In this document: positions 9,776 to 19,997 of the stretch, one piece after another
How positions within the stretch are numbered: the stretch's first letter is position 1
How the letters are laid out: each line of letters begins with the position of its first letter
Assembly (NCBI GenBank): GCA_003265435.1
Contig: NOXC01000012.1
Span: 62,001 to 126,000, forward strand
DNA length: 64,000 bases
DNA from: Cellvibrionaceae bacterium AOL6
Lineage (GTDB): Bacteria; Pseudomonadota; Gammaproteobacteria; Pseudomonadales; Cellvibrionaceae
Direction: 5' to 3'
The notes under the pieces: model-generated
Told to the model about the DNA's origin: nothing
Seen by the model: only the letters and a program-made list of their open reading frames with translations
Database searches by the model: none
Program-made: the position numbers and the translations under genes

Positions 9776-9979
9776 TAAAACGTCACCTTCAACACGGTAA
9801 TTTAGCCAGTCGGCCAAGAAAGCGGCGTATTCTAAACGATTCCGGGGCCAGTTGCGATTGACAGCATGTTGGCGGCAATCTCGCCCTGATAAGCCGCAAT
9901 GCCCCGTTGGGCGCTTGTTGTCGACAGACCTCGGCTGTAAGGTATCGAGCGTCCCTGACTTCCTTCTCCTGTGTCCACT

Positions 9980-10008
9980 TGCGTCAACACGCAAATAGGG
10001 GTGTATTC
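9980..10008 (+). promoter_or_regulatory. Possible sigma70 promoter for the yadGH-like genes
   Basis: TTGCGT (9980-9985) and TGTATT (10003-10008), 17 bases apart, lie 50 bases before the ABC ATPase ATG. A shifted -10, TATTCT (10005-10010), is also possible. The match is moderate. Confidence 0.4.
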
Positions 10009-10058
10009 TTGGGGTTGCGGTCATTTCCCGTCTGAACAGGCTTTAAGGATTTTGCCTC

Positions 10059-10988
10059 ATGAGCGATACGGCGCTGGATATCCAGCAGATTCACAAAACC
10101 TACAAATCCGGCTTTACGGCCTTGGAGAACGTTAATCTGAGCATTCGCGCAGGGGAGATCTTTGCGTTGCTCGGGCCCAATGGTGCCGGTAAAACGACCT
10201 TAATCAGTATTATTTGTGGGATTGTGAATGCGAGTTCCGGGCGAGTGCTCGTGGGCGGTTTTGACTCACGGTCGTCGTACAGAGAAGCGCGTCAGCGCGT
10301 CGGCTTAGTGCCCCAAGAATTGAGCCTGAGCATGTTTGAGTCGGTATGGGCCACAGTGCGCTTCAGCCGGGGGCTGTATGGCAAGGCGCCCAATGATGCT
10401 TACCTCGAATCGCTGCTCAAAAGCCTGTCGCTTTGGGATAAAAAAGACAGTCGCATCATGGCCCTGTCCGGTGGAATGAAGCGTCGCGTCCTGATTGCGA
10501 AAGCGCTGGCTCATGAACCGGAGATTCTGTTCCTCGATGAGCCTACGGCCGGGGTGGATGTGGCTTTGCGTCAGGACATGTGGGCGATGATTCGCGGCCT
10601 CAAAGCGCGCGGCGTGACCATTATTTTGACCACGCATTATATCGATGAGGCCGAGGATATGGCCGACCGTATTGGCGTCATCAATGAGGGTAAAATCATG
10701 CTTGTCGAAGACAAGCACTCACTGATGCAGAAACTTGGGCGCCGCCAGCTTATTCTCACCTTGCCTGAACCGCGGGACCGATTGCCGGACAGTCTTGCCG
10801 ACTTGGATCTCAGCCTTGAAGAAGGGGGCATGCAGTTGGTGTATCAGTTTGACAGCCAGAGTGAGGGCAGCGGCATTCGGACCTTATTAAGACGATTGGA
10901 TGAGGTCGGGGTGGAGTTTCGTGATTTGCACACCGAGCAAAGTTCGCTCGAAGACATTTTTGTTAGCCTGATCGGGGGTGCGAAATGA
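10059..10988 (+). CDS. yadG: ABC-2-type exporter ATPase, YadG-like
   Basis: A 309-residue ATPase with Walker [11 protein letters not shown]-loop LVPQE, signature LSGGMKRR, Walker [13 protein letters not shown] and switch histidine in TTHYIDEAE. The roughly 70 residues after the core match the extended C-terminus of DrrA/CcmA-like and YadG-like exporters. Its stop overlaps the start of the permease gene (ATGA), so the two are made together. YadGH substrates are unknown; drug, polysaccharide or lipid export have all been suggested for relatives. An AAGGA site precedes the ATG. The symbol rests on size and pairing as in E. coli yadG/yadH, not on proven orthology. Confidence 0.9.
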   Translation: MSDTALDIQQIHKTYKSGFTALENVNLSIRAGEIFALLGPNGAGKTTLISIICGIVNASSGRVLVGGFDSRSSYREARQRVGLVPQELSLSMFESVWATVRFSRGLYGKAPNDAYLESLLKSLSLWDKKDSRIMALSGGMKRRVLIAKALAHEPEILFLDEPTAGVDVALRQDMWAMIRGLKARGVTIILTTHYIDEAEDMADRIGVINEGKIMLVEDKHSLMQKLGRRQLILTLPEPRDRLPDSLADLDLSLEEGGMQLVYQFDSQSEGSGIRTLLRRLDEVGVEFRDLHTEQSSLEDIFVSLIGGAK

Positions 10989-11746
10989 ATTTTTACGCGA
11001 TTCGAGCGATTTACCTGTTTGAGATGGCACGGACGGTGCGCACGCTGATGCAAAGTATCGCCTCCCCAGTCCTGTCGACGTCACTGTACTTTATCGTCTT
11101 TGGCTCGGCCATCGGTTCTAAAATGGTGGAGATCGATGGCATCAGTTATGGGGCGTATATCGTGCCAGGACTGATTATGCTGTCTCTGCTCTCGGAGAGC
11201 ATTTCCAATGCGTCGTTTGGGATACATATGCCGCGATTTACAGGGGCCATTTACGAAATTCTCGCCGCACCGATCTCGGCCTTCGAAACCGTGTTGGCGT
11301 TTGTGGGGGCGGCGGCCACCAAGTCTCTGGTTCTGGGGCTCATCATACTGGCGACGGCGCGGCTGTTTGTGGATTATTCCATTGCACATCCGCTATTAAT
11401 GCTTTTGTTTCTGGTGTTGACCTCCGTGACCTTCAGCTTACTGGGCTTCATCATCGGCGTATGGGCAGACGGGTTCGAAAAACTGCAGATTATCCCGCTC
11501 ATGATCATTACGCCTTTAACCTTTCTCGGTGGCACCTTCTACTCCATCTCGATGTTGCCGCCGTTCTGGCAGACGGTCACGTTGTTTAATCCTGTGGTGT
11601 ATCTGGTCAGCGGGTTTCGCTGGGCGTTTTACGAGCAGTCCGATGTGTCCATCTGGGTCAGTTTTGGCATGATCACGCTGTTTTTGGTGGTGTGCATGTG
11701 CACCGTGGCTTGGATCTTCAAAACGGGCTACCGCCTGAAAGATTGA
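10985..11746 (+). CDS. yadH: ABC-2-type exporter permease, YadH-like
   Basis: A 253-residue inner-membrane protein with about six hydrophobic segments (first near residues 22-45, last near 225-245) and the ABC-2 signature region [21 protein letters not shown] followed by [16 protein letters not shown]. It overlaps the ATPase gene by 4 bases and would form the membrane half of the exporter. Its 253 residues match E. coli YadH in length. The substrate cannot be told from sequence. It converges with the ExoD-family gene, which ends 21 bases beyond. Confidence 0.9.
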   Translation: MNFYAIRAIYLFEMARTVRTLMQSIASPVLSTSLYFIVFGSAIGSKMVEIDGISYGAYIVPGLIMLSLLSESISNASFGIHMPRFTGAIYEILAAPISAFETVLAFVGAAATKSLVLGLIILATARLFVDYSIAHPLLMLLFLVLTSVTFSLLGFIIGVWADGFEKLQIIPLMIITPLTFLGGTFYSISMLPPFWQTVTLFNPVVYLVSGFRWAFYEQSDVSIWVSFGMITLFLVVCMCTVAWIFKTGYRLKD

Positions 11747-11767
11747 GCAGCGGCGTACGCTAACTCA

Positions 11768-12355
11768 TTACAGTATGAGAACCGGCCCGGTGATCAGCAG
11801 CACCAGGCTGGCGGCAAAGCCGAGTAACATCGCCAGCCCGTCTTTGGCGACCAGCCCGAGTGCTAGAAAAACCAACGCGCCGGAAGGCAGCGCGGCTGCA
11901 AAGGGGATGGGGCCCAGCGGGACAAATGAGAGACCGATCACCAGGGACACTGCCGCAGCAATGCGGATGGTCAGCGGCGTAATAATCCTCGTGAACCGAG
12001 GTTTGATGACGAGGTCAATGCGCTTTGTAACGGGCTTGGCCTTGTCTACTAGGCGCTCCAGTTTTTCTTTATTCACGGAGGCCCTGCGAAGGGTGCCGGG
12101 CAGCCAGGGTTCTTTTCTCCCGAACAAAATCTGTACCGACAGAAAAAAGATGATGATGGCGCAGACGATCGGGACGCCCGGAATGCCTCCGGTGGGCAGG
12201 AAGGTGATGAGCGCCGGTATCAACAATAGCGTACCGAAGCCTCGATGACTGAAAGCTTTCACCATGTCATCCACAGTGACCGTGTCGCCATCGCCAGCAT
12301 CATGCATGTCGTCAATAATGCGGCTGAGGTTCTGTGAGTCCTGTTGTGCGCTCAT
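11768..12355 (-). CDS. ExoD-family inner-membrane protein
   Basis: A 195-residue membrane protein resembling the exopolysaccharide synthesis protein ExoD family. Key features are SHRGFGTLLLIPALITFLPTG near the N-terminus and several hydrophobic segments, the last two near residues 135-195 with glycine/alanine-rich cores. ExoD of Sinorhizobium affects exopolysaccharide and alkaline tolerance, but the biochemical role of most members is unknown. The start at 12355 is preferred over one two codons upstream because GGGAGG lies 7 bases before it. The YqaE-like gene ends 23 bases upstream on the same strand. Confidence 0.82.
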   Translation of the reverse strand: MSAQQDSQNLSRIIDDMHDAGDGDTVTVDDMVKAFSHRGFGTLLLIPALITFLPTGGIPGVPIVCAIIIFFLSVQILFGRKEPWLPGTLRRASVNKEKLERLVDKAKPVTKRIDLVIKPRFTRIITPLTIRIAAAVSLVIGLSFVPLGPIPFAAALPSGALVFLALGLVAKDGLAMLLGFAASLVLLITGPVLIL

Positions 12356-12378
12356 AAGCACCCTCCCTCATTCACCGT

Positions 12379-12537
12379 TTACCTTTTGGCAATAATCCAA
12401 ATCGCATGCACGATGCCCGGAATGTAGCCCAGCAGCGTCAGCAGGATGTTTAACCAAAACTGAGGCCCTAGGCCCACTTGCAGAAAAACGCCTAAGGGTG
12501 GCAGAAGGATCGAAAGCAGTACGCGTACTATGTCCAT
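12379..12537 (-). CDS. YqaE/Pmp3-family small membrane peptide
   Basis: A 52-residue protein (MDIVRVLLSILLPPLGVFLQ, ending HAIWIIAKR) made almost wholly of two hydrophobic helices around PPLGVFLQVG and LNILLTLLGYIPGIVHA. This is the signature of the Pmp3/YqaE family, linked in yeast, plants and bacteria to membrane potential and salt or cold stress. The ATG at 12537 has GGAG about 10 bases upstream. The frame is open much further upstream, but that part has no protein-like character. It is probably co-transcribed with the ExoD-like gene. Confidence 0.9.
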   Translation of the reverse strand: MDIVRVLLSILLPPLGVFLQVGLGPQFWLNILLTLLGYIPGIVHAIWIIAKR

Positions 12538-12948
12538 GTTCAGTTCTCCAGTGATTGATAAGGGGTTGAATCGGTATGCAGAGCGTAAATCACAAAATAT
12601 GCCAAGCCGGATGGGAGGGTGAAGGCACCTTAGGCGAACCCGAGGCAGGGCCGACGTTCCATCGCGATTTGCACTAAGCGCCTTGCAACGGCATCGGGCG
12701 AGCGCCCCTTTGGACTGTGGGTGCCGACGTGTAAATCCGGCATGGCTCGCCCCCAATCTTGTAAAACTTGCAAGCCTCTGAGCTGCGAATCGCGCTTTGG
12801 TGAGCGACAGCGCGAGTTTGCCGCTGGATTTGGGGTTGGTGCGCATATTGCTCTGGTACTGGGCAGCCGGTTGTGTTTCCTGCTGGGCAATATCGTGATG
12901 GTGGGGAGACTGGTGATAAAACCTCAAAGACATCAACGCGAGGCAACT
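12538..12948. other. 411-base divergent intergenic region
   Basis: This gap separates the divergent YqaE-like and two-helix membrane protein genes and must hold both promoters. A weak -10-like TGATAAAA lies about 35 bases before the plus-strand start, and TTGTGA near 12590-12595 may be a -35 for the minus-strand gene. I see no RNA gene or strong hairpin. Frames open on both strands lack protein-like features. Confidence 0.4.
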
Positions 12949-13479
12949 ATGTTTACATCCCACATTGTTGAAGAAAAAAAGGTGCGCAAAGTCGAGGCGA
13001 TATTTGCAGCGAGGCAGGAGGCTGAGCAAGCCGTAAAATATTTAATCTCTGAAACGGGCATTCCGTTGCAGCACGTGCAAGTCATCGATGGCGCCGACCC
13101 GTCCTACGAGAAAAAACTCGAACCTGAGCCGCAACTAATCCGTCGCACCCTATGGCGCACGCACGGTGTGCTGGGCCTTGCCGGCATCATTCTTGGCCTG
13201 TTGCTGGGTTTAGGGCTGGCGATAGCCGGGGTGGGTGCAGTGGTGGCGAATCCAGCGCTTGCGATCGCGACGCTGGCGTTTTTCGGCGCAATGCTCGGCT
13301 TGATTGCGGCAGGGGTCATGTCGTTGAAACCCCAACACGATGCAGTCAATATGGATGCCGTTCAAAATCTGAATGAGGGCAAAGTCCTGGTATTGGTAAT
13401 GGCGGAGGCATCGGAAGAGGCTAAGCGAGCGAAAGCCTGTCTGAAGCCGCTTGCTCAGAAAGTGAACGGCGAGGTTTAA
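12949..13479 (+). CDS. Conserved-looking two-helix membrane protein of unknown function
   Basis: I do not recognise a named family. The 176-residue product has a soluble N-terminal part with AIFAARQEAEQAVKYL and VQVIDGADPSYE, like the small alpha/beta module of stress proteins that binds through an F-x-x-x-x-A-E pattern. Two glycine/alanine-rich membrane helices lie near residues 70-95 and 100-122, then a soluble tail ending KVNGEV. The start at 12949 has GAGG 9 bases upstream; an in-frame extension to 12721 has no SD and is cysteine-rich noise. Next to YqaE and ExoD homologues, a membrane-stress role is a guess only. Confidence 0.72.
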   Translation: MFTSHIVEEKKVRKVEAIFAARQEAEQAVKYLISETGIPLQHVQVIDGADPSYEKKLEPEPQLIRRTLWRTHGVLGLAGIILGLLLGLGLAIAGVGAVVANPALAIATLAFFGAMLGLIAAGVMSLKPQHDAVNMDAVQNLNEGKVLVLVMAEASEEAKRAKACLKPLAQKVNGEV

Positions 13480-13571
13480 ACGCCGCGGCATCGCCTCTGA
13501 GGCGCAGGGACAGGCGCTGGAAGTTGGTCTATTCTTAAGAGCACCCGACAGAAATAAGGAGCCCGAGATCG

Positions 13572-14699
13572 ATGTGCTCTCTGGCCTGCATGGCACAACA
13601 GGAACGACGGCGCGCTGAGCGCTGGGTGAAGGGCTGGCTACTGAGTTTCGCGTGCGTGTATTCGGCTTTTGCCCATGCCGAACGGGTGGCTGTCGATGCG
13701 GCCTATATTCCTCTCGCTGATCACTACGCCGCACTCGTTGCGTACGAGCGCTATGCAGCAGACATGGAGTATGCCGATTTCCGTTTGCATCGCATGACAA
13801 ACTGGGATGTTTTGCGCGCGCACTTTTTCGAAGGAAAAACCAATCTCGCCTTTGCTATGAGCCCCTTGGCCATGGACATGTTTCGACAGCAGCCCGATTT
13901 CAGGTGGGTGAGTCTCATGCATCGCGATGGCAATGCACTGGCTGTAAACCAGGTGATTGTGGACGCGTTAAATGCCGACGACGATTTACAGCTCCATCAG
14001 GTGTTGGAATCGGCGGCGCGCAGTCAGCGCAACCCGCTTCGGGTTGGACTGCCTCACCTCAAATCCACGCACGCTGTTGTGCTCTACAAATACCTGCAGG
14101 ATCATGGCCTGGGACTGGCTTTAAGTCCGGAGCAAGATGAGCTTTTTCTCGGTGTCGCGGTTGCCCCCCCGAAAGCTCCCTTGTTTCTCCATCGGGAGGC
14201 GGTGAGAGGGGTGCCGGCCGCGTTCGAGCAGAGCCTGCCTTGGGCGCATGTCGTGGAAAGCATGGGCTACGGGGAGGCAGCTTGGTATTCAAAAGATGTG
14301 CTGCCTTGGCCCAATGGTCATGTGGAATGTATCGCCATAGCCAAGGATACTTTGATTGCCAATGGCGAACCGGCTTTGCGAGAAGTCATTGAAGCGATTC
14401 ATCGCGCGGGTGACGACATCGAGCAAGCCCGAAAGGAAGGGGGGGAAGCCTTGGATGATGTGGTACGCATTGTTCAGAAGCACATACCAGAACACACGCG
14501 AGAGGCCATTATCGCCAGTCTTGACCCCGAATTGGCGGTCATCAATTATCACAATCTTAACCTTGATCCTGCGGGCTTGGAATTTATTATGAGGCTCGCG
14601 GTGGAAGGGGGCGTGCTGGATGGCCCTATTGATCTCGAGGCCTTTGCCGATAAGCGCTTTGACATTCACTTGCGCGACGGAGCGAAATCGGGGCACTGA
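13572..14699 (+). CDS. Periplasmic substrate-binding protein, NMT1/SsuA-like, paired with a kinase
   Basis: A 375-residue exported protein. Residues 20-36 form a signal peptide core, with likely cleavage after AHA. The mature part resembles ABC-type NrtA/SsuA/NMT1 binding proteins ([20 protein letters not shown], then a [18 protein letters not shown] region). No ABC ATPase or permease is adjacent. Its stop overlaps the kinase start (TGATG), which argues that it feeds ligand information to that sensor rather than to a transporter. AAGGAG sits about 10 bases before the ATG. The ligand is unknown. The alternative, a transport component with distant partners, is less likely given the coupling. 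Confidence 0.8.
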   Translation: MCSLACMAQQERRRAERWVKGWLLSFACVYSAFAHAERVAVDAAYIPLADHYAALVAYERYAADMEYADFRLHRMTNWDVLRAHFFEGKTNLAFAMSPLAMDMFRQQPDFRWVSLMHRDGNALAVNQVIVDALNADDDLQLHQVLESAARSQRNPLRVGLPHLKSTHAVVLYKYLQDHGLGLALSPEQDELFLGVAVAPPKAPLFLHREAVRGVPAAFEQSLPWAHVVESMGYGEAAWYSKDVLPWPNGHVECIAIAKDTLIANGEPALREVIEAIHRAGDDIEQARKEGGEALDDVVRIVQKHIPEHTREAIIASLDPELAVINYHNLNLDPAGLEFIMRLAVEGGVLDGPIDLEAFADKRFDIHLRDGAKSGH

Positions 14700-17600
14700 T
14701 GCTGGCATATATACGTTCGAGTATTCAGAGGAAGCTCGCCTTCAGCATGCTGCTCATCGGCATGGTGGCGCTGGCTGCGATCACCTGGGTGGGGTACAGC
14801 GTCGCGCAAAAAAGCCTGCGTGCGATGGCGGTCGATCAATTGCGCAATGAAGCGATCAATAATCTGGATTTCGTCAATAATTGGTTCGATTATCGTTGGA
14901 TGGATCTACATCGGGAGGTGAACGATCAGACCAATGTTGAATTCATCAAGGTGTTGAATCACTTCAGTGTCCGACACGAAGGCCCTGCAAATACCTTCAC
15001 GCGCTCCGTCGGGTGGGCTCAGACTGTCACTCAGTATGAAAAAAACCTGCTCGACGTGCTTTATGGCTACGACTACATCAACGACGTCATTCTGGTAGAC
15101 CCAGAGGGCTGGGTGGTGTATTCGGCTTCGCGCAGTGCGATGCTGGGCCTCCCGCTGAACAGCGAGACCTTGAAAGACACCGTATTTTCTGTGACGACGC
15201 GAGAGACCCTCGCGTCTGGCCGTTCTTTATTTTCTGATTTTGGTCGGCTCGACCCTCAGAGTCCTGTTTTTGGTTATTTGTCGGGAGCATTGATCGATGA
15301 GCAGGCGAATATAGTCGGCGCCCTGGTCATTCAACTGAAAGTCGACCGGATTACGCGCCACCTGCAAAAGTCGCGTACGGAAAACTACCAGCACTATCTG
15401 GTGGGCGACGATGGAACCCTCAGAACCCCCCTGAAAGGCGGCCCCAGCCTCCTGGATACGCCAATGGACACGCTACCAGTAATCAGTTGGCGCAAGGACG
15501 AGGTCGCGACGAATTCAGGCACCCCTATAGAAAGCCGCTACCAAGAAGAGGGGCGCTGGGTGCTGGGTGTGGCGCAACCTGTGTATGTCTGGAATGTGGA
15601 ATGGCTTCTGGTGAGCGAAGTGATGGAGGCGCGCGCGCTGGCGCCGGTGTACTGGTTGAGGAAGGTCATGTTGGCCCTTGCCGTGCTCACTGGGCTGACC
15701 TTTTTCCTTGTGGCCTGGGTGATGACGCGCTCGATCGTTCGGCCGATCACTCAACTGACGCAAGCAGCGCGAGCGGCGGCGTCGGGTGAACTCGAGCAGC
15801 TGGAGGGCATCCACAGTGACGATGAAGTGGGGGAGCTAACCCAGCAGTTCAACTCTATGCTTGCGGCGCGCAAAGAGCATGAGACTGAGCTCAACGATGC
15901 ACGGCTGAAAGCGGAAGAAAATAGTCGCGCAAAATCCGATTTTCTGGCCTGTATGAGTCATGAAATTCGCACTCCGATGAACGGTGTGCTCGGCATGTTG
16001 GGATTGGTGCTGCATTCCGAATTGGATAACGAGCAGCGGCGTAAACTCCTGCTCGCTCAGAGCAGCGGGCAGGGTCTGTTGAGAATCATCAACGATATTC
16101 TCGATTACTCGAAAATCGAGGCCGGTAAAATGGACGTCGAAGAGTTGAACTTTGGCGTCAAAGGTCTTTTGTCTGAGGTTTGTCAGAGTTATGTGGTTGC
16201 TGCGCAGGAGCAGGGACTGGAGCTCTTATTGGACGATGTCGAGGTGGATGCGCCAGTGGTGACGGGGGATCCGGGCCGCCTCCGCCAGGTGATTGCCAAC
16301 CTTCTGAGTAACGCCATTAAATTCACCTCCTCCGGTGAAGTCCTTGTGCGTGCGTCGACACAGGCGATCGCAGGAGAGAATGTGGTGTTTCGCTGCGAGG
16401 TGCGCGATACGGGCATCGGCATCCCTCCGGAAAAACTGGAGCACCTGTTCGATTCCTTTTCTCAAGTCGATACCTCCACCACACGTCAGTACGGCGGTAC
16501 GGGTCTGGGGCTGGCGATTTGCCGCCAGCTTTGCCGGTTAATGGGAGGGGACATTTCGGTGACCAGCACGGAGGGGCAGGGCAGTTGTTTTACCTTCTCT
16601 GTCGTATTGGGTGTGCCGCACATCCACTCGGTCGATATTGCGCGCAGCAGTATTCTCGGGCTGCGAGCGTTGATTGTGGATGACAATCAAACTAACCGTG
16701 AAATTGCCAGCAATCAGCTTCGGCAGTGGGGTATTAAAGCCTCGGAAGCGGAGAGTGGGCAGGTTGCGTTAGAAATGCTTAAGGAGGGCGCCAAGTACGA
16801 TGTAACCCTGGTCGATTATCAGATGCCTGAGCTGGATGGAGAAGGTTTCGCCAAAGCGTTGGCAGAGCAGCAGCTTCTCGACAAGGCGGGAGCGATGTTG
16901 CTTTTGAGCTCCTCTATGTCCGTCCCGGCGACGCAGAAATTGGGCGCGTTGGGCTTCCACGGGTGCTTGATGAAGCCGGTGTCCTCGTCGGATCTTTACG
17001 ATGCGCTGACGATGGTCAAGCGCCACTCCGGGGAAGCCGGCGAATTTCAATTTATCACTTCCGGAGTCCTGGCTCAGTTGCATTCCGCGCTGGTCGAAAC
17101 AGGCGATGTGCCTGAAAAGCCCTTTGATCGGGACGTGCGCATCCTCATCGCCGAAGACAACAGTGTGAATCAGGAAGTTATCCTGGGCTTACTTGATGAG
17201 CTGGGGCTCACAGCGATTGCCGTGCCGAATGGGGCGCAAGCTGTTGCGACACTCAGGGACAGCGGTATCGAAGATCGCTTCGACCTGGTTTTGATGGACT
17301 GTCAGATGCCGGAGCTGGATGGCTACGAAGCGACCCGTGCGATTCGACGCGGCGAGGGCGGTGCGCACCACCGCAAAGTGGCCATTGTGGCTATGACAGC
17401 CAATGCGATGCGCGGCGACCGCGAGAAATGCATCGAGGCAGGGATGGACGATTATGTCGCCAAACCGATAGACACTCGCGAATTGCTGAAAGCGCTGAAC
17501 CGGTGTCTCGGTGCTCGCAAGACAATGGCTTCCGAAGAAGAGAAAACGCGCGCCGAGCCGGTGCCCACGCCAGCGGCGTCTCAAGGGCTGTTCGTGCCCG

Positions 17601-17953
17601 AGGGTTTGGAGATTTTCGATGCCAGCAAGCTGCAGCCCATGTTCCACAAAAAACCGGCGCGACTGGTGCGCGTGCTCAAGGTCTTACTTGACGAGTTACC
17701 CGCACAAATCACGAGAATCGGGGAGCAATTCACCGAGCTGGATGCAATGGGCCTGAGGGAAACCTTGCACGGGCTTAAGGGGGCGACGGCTAACGTGGGC
17801 ATGACTGGCGTCTCGGCTCAATGCCTCGAGTTGGAAGTCGCGTTACGTGAAGGTCGACCGGTATCCGAATCCTCCTTGCATGCCTTGCAGGCATCGCTCG
17901 AACGCATGCGTGAAGAGGCGCGGCAACTCATCGCGGTGAATGCCGTCCATTGA
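14699..17953 (+). CDS. Hybrid sensor histidine kinase (dCache-HAMP-HisKA-HATPase-REC-REC-HPt)
   Basis: A 1084-residue phosphorelay kinase. Order: membrane helix near residues 14-36; periplasmic sensing region of Cache type to about 320; second helix near 325-347; HAMP; HisKA with phospho-acceptor H421 in [11 protein letters not shown]; HATPase with [16 protein letters not shown] and GGTGLGLAI; a first receiver with D706 in [10 protein letters not shown]; a second with D867 in [17 protein letters not shown]; and a C-terminal HPt with H1024 in [13 protein letters not shown]. All phospho-transfer residues are present, so a full BarA/TorS-like relay is expected. No separate response regulator or output gene is adjacent. 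It is coupled to the binding-protein gene by a one-base overlap. Confidence 0.93.
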   Translation: MLAYIRSSIQRKLAFSMLLIGMVALAAITWVGYSVAQKSLRAMAVDQLRNEAINNLDFVNNWFDYRWMDLHREVNDQTNVEFIKVLNHFSVRHEGPANTFTRSVGWAQTVTQYEKNLLDVLYGYDYINDVILVDPEGWVVYSASRSAMLGLPLNSETLKDTVFSVTTRETLASGRSLFSDFGRLDPQSPVFGYLSGALIDEQANIVGALVIQLKVDRITRHLQKSRTENYQHYLVGDDGTLRTPLKGGPSLLDTPMDTLPVISWRKDEVATNSGTPIESRYQEEGRWVLGVAQPVYVWNVEWLLVSEVMEARALAPVYWLRKVMLALAVLTGLTFFLVAWVMTRSIVRPITQLTQAARAAASGELEQLEGIHSDDEVGELTQQFNSMLAARKEHETELNDARLKAEENSRAKSDFLACMSHEIRTPMNGVLGMLGLVLHSELDNEQRRKLLLAQSSGQGLLRIINDILDYSKIEAGKMDVEELNFGVKGLLSEVCQSYVVAAQEQGLELLLDDVEVDAPVVTGDPGRLRQVIANLLSNAIKFTSSGEVLVRASTQAIAGENVVFRCEVRDTGIGIPPEKLEHLFDSFSQVDTSTTRQYGGTGLGLAICRQLCRLMGGDISVTSTEGQGSCFTFSVVLGVPHIHSVDIARSSILGLRALIVDDNQTNREIASNQLRQWGIKASEAESGQVALEMLKEGAKYDVTLVDYQMPELDGEGFAKALAEQQLLDKAGAMLLLSSSMSVPATQKLGALGFHGCLMKPVSSSDLYDALTMVKRHSGEAGEFQFITSGVLAQLHSALVETGDVPEKPFDRDVRILIAEDNSVNQEVILGLLDELGLTAIAVPNGAQAVATLRDSGIEDRFDLVLMDCQMPELDGYEATRAIRRGEGGAHHRKVAIVAMTANAMRGDREKCIEAGMDDYVAKPIDTRELLKALNRCLGARKTMASEEEKTRAEPVPTPAASQGLFVPEGLEIFDASKLQPMFHKKPARLVRVLKVLLDELPAQITRIGEQFTELDAMGLRETLHGLKGATANVGMTGVSAQCLELEVALREGRPVSESSLHALQASLERMREEARQLIAVNAVH

Positions 17954-18016
17954 GTGCGGACAGGCCCTAATTTCGTTACCATGGCCGCCTCGCGGAACCC
18001 TGGACTGCTTGCTCTC

Positions 18017-18936
18017 ATGTTTTTACTGAATAAACGGTGTTTCCACCCCAAGTACTGGGCGTTGGCATTGGTGCTGGCGCTGTTTTGGTTGTTGGCGCGG
18101 CTGCCTGCCTCTTGGCAGCTTGCGCTCGGTCGCGGCCTGGGTCGCAGCCTGCATGCCTGCTCATCTAAAATTCGACATATCGTACGCGCGAACTTACGCG
18201 CCTGCTTTCCTGACGAAAGTGACACGGAAAACCACCAGAGCGCCCGGCATGCGTGCGAGGAGCTCGGCATGTCGATTATGGAGACGTTTCGAATATGGTT
18301 TCGCGATTCGGACGCGATGCTGGATGGACGTGTTCGCTGGGAGGGTGAAGCCCACCTTCAGGCTTTATTGGAGCAAGATCGTGGGATCATCGTCATTGCG
18401 TGTCATTTCGGCAGTGTGGATGTCAATGGCGCGCTGTTGAACAAAGCGAAGCGCGGTGATCGACAGCTCATCGGGACGTTTCGGGATACCGACCCCGTGG
18501 TGACGGATTTTCTGCATTCGGTACGCGGAGAGTTCAGTGATCGCATGCTCTCTGCGATGGATCAGCGCGGGGTGGTCAAGGCGCTTCGTAAGAAATCACT
18601 GGTGTGGTATGCCCCGGATATCGAGGTGAAAACAAAAACTCTACCTTCGTGCCGTTTATGGGTGTCCCAGCGTCAACCACGCTGGCCATCGCCCGGCTTG
18701 CCAAGGCCACTAATGCCGCTGTGATTCCGTTCGTACATTATCGTCTGAACGAGGGGCTCGAGTACGAAGCGCGTTTCCTACCGGCGCTTGAAACCGTGCC
18801 CAGTGGCGACCCCGAAGCCGATACGCGCGCCATCAATGAGGCGATTGAGCAGATGATCGCGCCGCACCCACTGCGCTATTGGTGGGCGATCAAGCGTTTC
18901 AAGCACCGACCTCCCGGCGAGGCAAAGGTGTATTAG
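18017..18936 (+). pseudogene. LpxL/HtrB-family lipid A acyltransferase, split by a -1 frameshift
   Basis: The first part reads as an LpxL-type late acyltransferase with an N-terminal membrane helix and the HX4D catalytic motif in ACHFGSVDVNG. After WYAPDIEVK the frame runs to a stop at 18724, while homology (NSTFVPFMGVPASTTLAIAR to the end at 18936) continues in the -1 frame. Adding one A to either A run in 18629-18638 restores a continuous product with the family's usual residue spacing between APD and S-x-F. So either one base is missing from the assembly or the gene is freshly broken. The start is uncertain: ATG at 18017 gives MFLLNKRCFHPKYW; an ATG at 17981 is the alternative. Confidence 0.85.
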
Positions 18937-18963
18937 CGTCAGCAGGCCCTAGCGGGTTCGACC

Positions 18964-18992
18964 TTGAGTCTCTGTTGAGATTATGGTATAAA
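18964..18992 (+). promoter_or_regulatory. rpsB-tsf promoter
   Basis: TTGAGT (18964-18969), a 17-base spacer and TATAAA (18987-18992) form a good sigma70 promoter. The sequence after the -10 is GC-rich (GCGCGCCCC), the kind of discriminator seen at stringently controlled ribosomal promoters. Confidence 0.75.
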
Positions 18993-18998
18993 GCGCGC

Positions 18999-19146
18999 CC
19001 CTCTGCCCGAAGAGCCGTCATCTGGTCGGTTTTCTGAGGTCAGCAGGTTAACGACACACACGCATCGGCACACAGGCCCGGGTGCCCCGAAAGGGGTTGG
19101 TACTGTGGGGTGCGTGGACGATCTAACCCCAATTAAGGTAAAAATT
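18999..19146 (+). ncRNA. S2 leader (t44-type) autoregulatory 5' UTR of rpsB
   Basis: About 150 untranslated bases separate the promoter from rpsB, far more than translation needs. A CCCC-GAAA-GGGG tetraloop hairpin lies at 19085-19096. Its 3' arm extended (GGGGTTGG, 19093-19100) is perfectly complementary, allowing one G-T pair, to CTAACCCC at 19123-19130, just before the AAGGTA ribosome site. The two pairings share bases, so they are alternative or nested as a pseudoknot. In gammaproteobacteria the rpsB leader (Rfam t44/S2 leader) binds free S2 and represses rpsB-tsf translation. I assign it by position and fold, not by a covariance search. Confidence 0.7.
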
Positions 19147-19893
19147 ATGCCACAAGTAAGCATGCGCGATATGCTGCAGGCCGGTGTTCACTTTGGTCAC
19201 CAGTCTCGCTACTGGAATCCAAAAATGGGTCAATACATTTTTGGTGCGCGAAACAAAATCCATATTGTCAATCTTGAGCACACTGTGCCGATGTTTAACG
19301 AAGCACTTGAAGTCGTTAAGCAAATGGCCGCTCAAAAGAAAAAAATCCTGTTTGTGGGCACCAAGCGTTCCGCTCGTAAGTCTGTAAAAGAGCAGGCTGA
19401 GCGCGCAGGTATGCCTTTCGTCAGCCACCGCTGGCTCGGCGGTATGCTCACCAACTACAAAACCATCCGTGCGTCTATCCGCCGTTTCCGCGAGTTGCAG
19501 ACTCAGGCGAGCGATGGCACGTTTGAGAAGCTGACCAAGAAAGAAGCGCTGATGCGTTCACGCATGATGGAAAAGCTGGATCTTTCTATCGGTGGTATCA
19601 AAGACATGGGCGGTCTGCCTGATGCGATGTTCGTCATCGACGTTGAGCACGAGCGCATTGCGATTCAGGAAGCCAACAAGCTGGGCATCCCTGTGATCGG
19701 TGTTGTCGACACCAACAGCAACCCAGAAGGTGTTGACTACGTGATCCCCGGTAACGACGATGCGATCCGTGCGATCAAGCTGTACACCACCGCGATGGCC
19801 GATGCGTGCCTCGAAGGTATTGCTTCTTCCGCAGAAGTCCCCAACAAAGACGAGTTTGTTGAGGTAGAAGAGCAGGCAGCGTCTGGCGAATAA
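19147..19893 (+). CDS. rpsB: Ribosomal protein S2
   Basis: A 248-residue small-subunit protein, last to join the 30S head and needed for S1 binding. [19 protein letters not shown] and [19 protein letters not shown] are highly conserved S2 sequence. The ATG at 19147 has AAGGTA 6 bases upstream; an in-frame open stretch to 19105 lies inside the structured leader and is not expected to be translated. It is co-transcribed with tsf across a 104-base gap containing a hairpin. Codon use changes from the preceding genes to the biased pattern of highly expressed genes (many CGT, GGT and AAA/AAG codons). Confidence 0.98.
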   Translation: MPQVSMRDMLQAGVHFGHQSRYWNPKMGQYIFGARNKIHIVNLEHTVPMFNEALEVVKQMAAQKKKILFVGTKRSARKSVKEQAERAGMPFVSHRWLGGMLTNYKTIRASIRRFRELQTQASDGTFEKLTKKEALMRSRMMEKLDLSIGGIKDMGGLPDAMFVIDVEHERIAIQEANKLGIPVIGVVDTNSNPEGVDYVIPGNDDAIRAIKLYTTAMADACLEGIASSAEVPNKDEFVEVEEQAASGE

Positions 19894-19916
19894 GCCAGAA
19901 CTGTAACAATTCTGCA

Positions 19917-19939
19917 GTAGGGTTCCACTGGAACCCTAC
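19917..19939 (+). promoter_or_regulatory. Stem-loop between rpsB and tsf
   Basis: GTAGGGTTCC and GGAACCCTAC form a perfect 10-bp stem with an ACT loop. No T-run follows, so full termination is unlikely; partial attenuation, an RNA-processing site or 3'-end protection of the rpsB message are the likely roles. Confidence 0.65.
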
Positions 19940-19997
19940 GTCCCCCATCGGCGACGCCCGATATTCCCTTTGAACTGCAAATAAGAGGATTGGTCGA

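Noticed and set aside
9776-10024. 83-codon N-terminal extension of map
   Set aside because: Family homology and the ribosome site both place the start at 9775.
12541-13029. Long N-terminal extension of the YqaE-like peptide
   Set aside because: Pmp3 proteins are about 52 residues; the extension is unrelated low-quality sequence and overlaps a better plus-strand gene.
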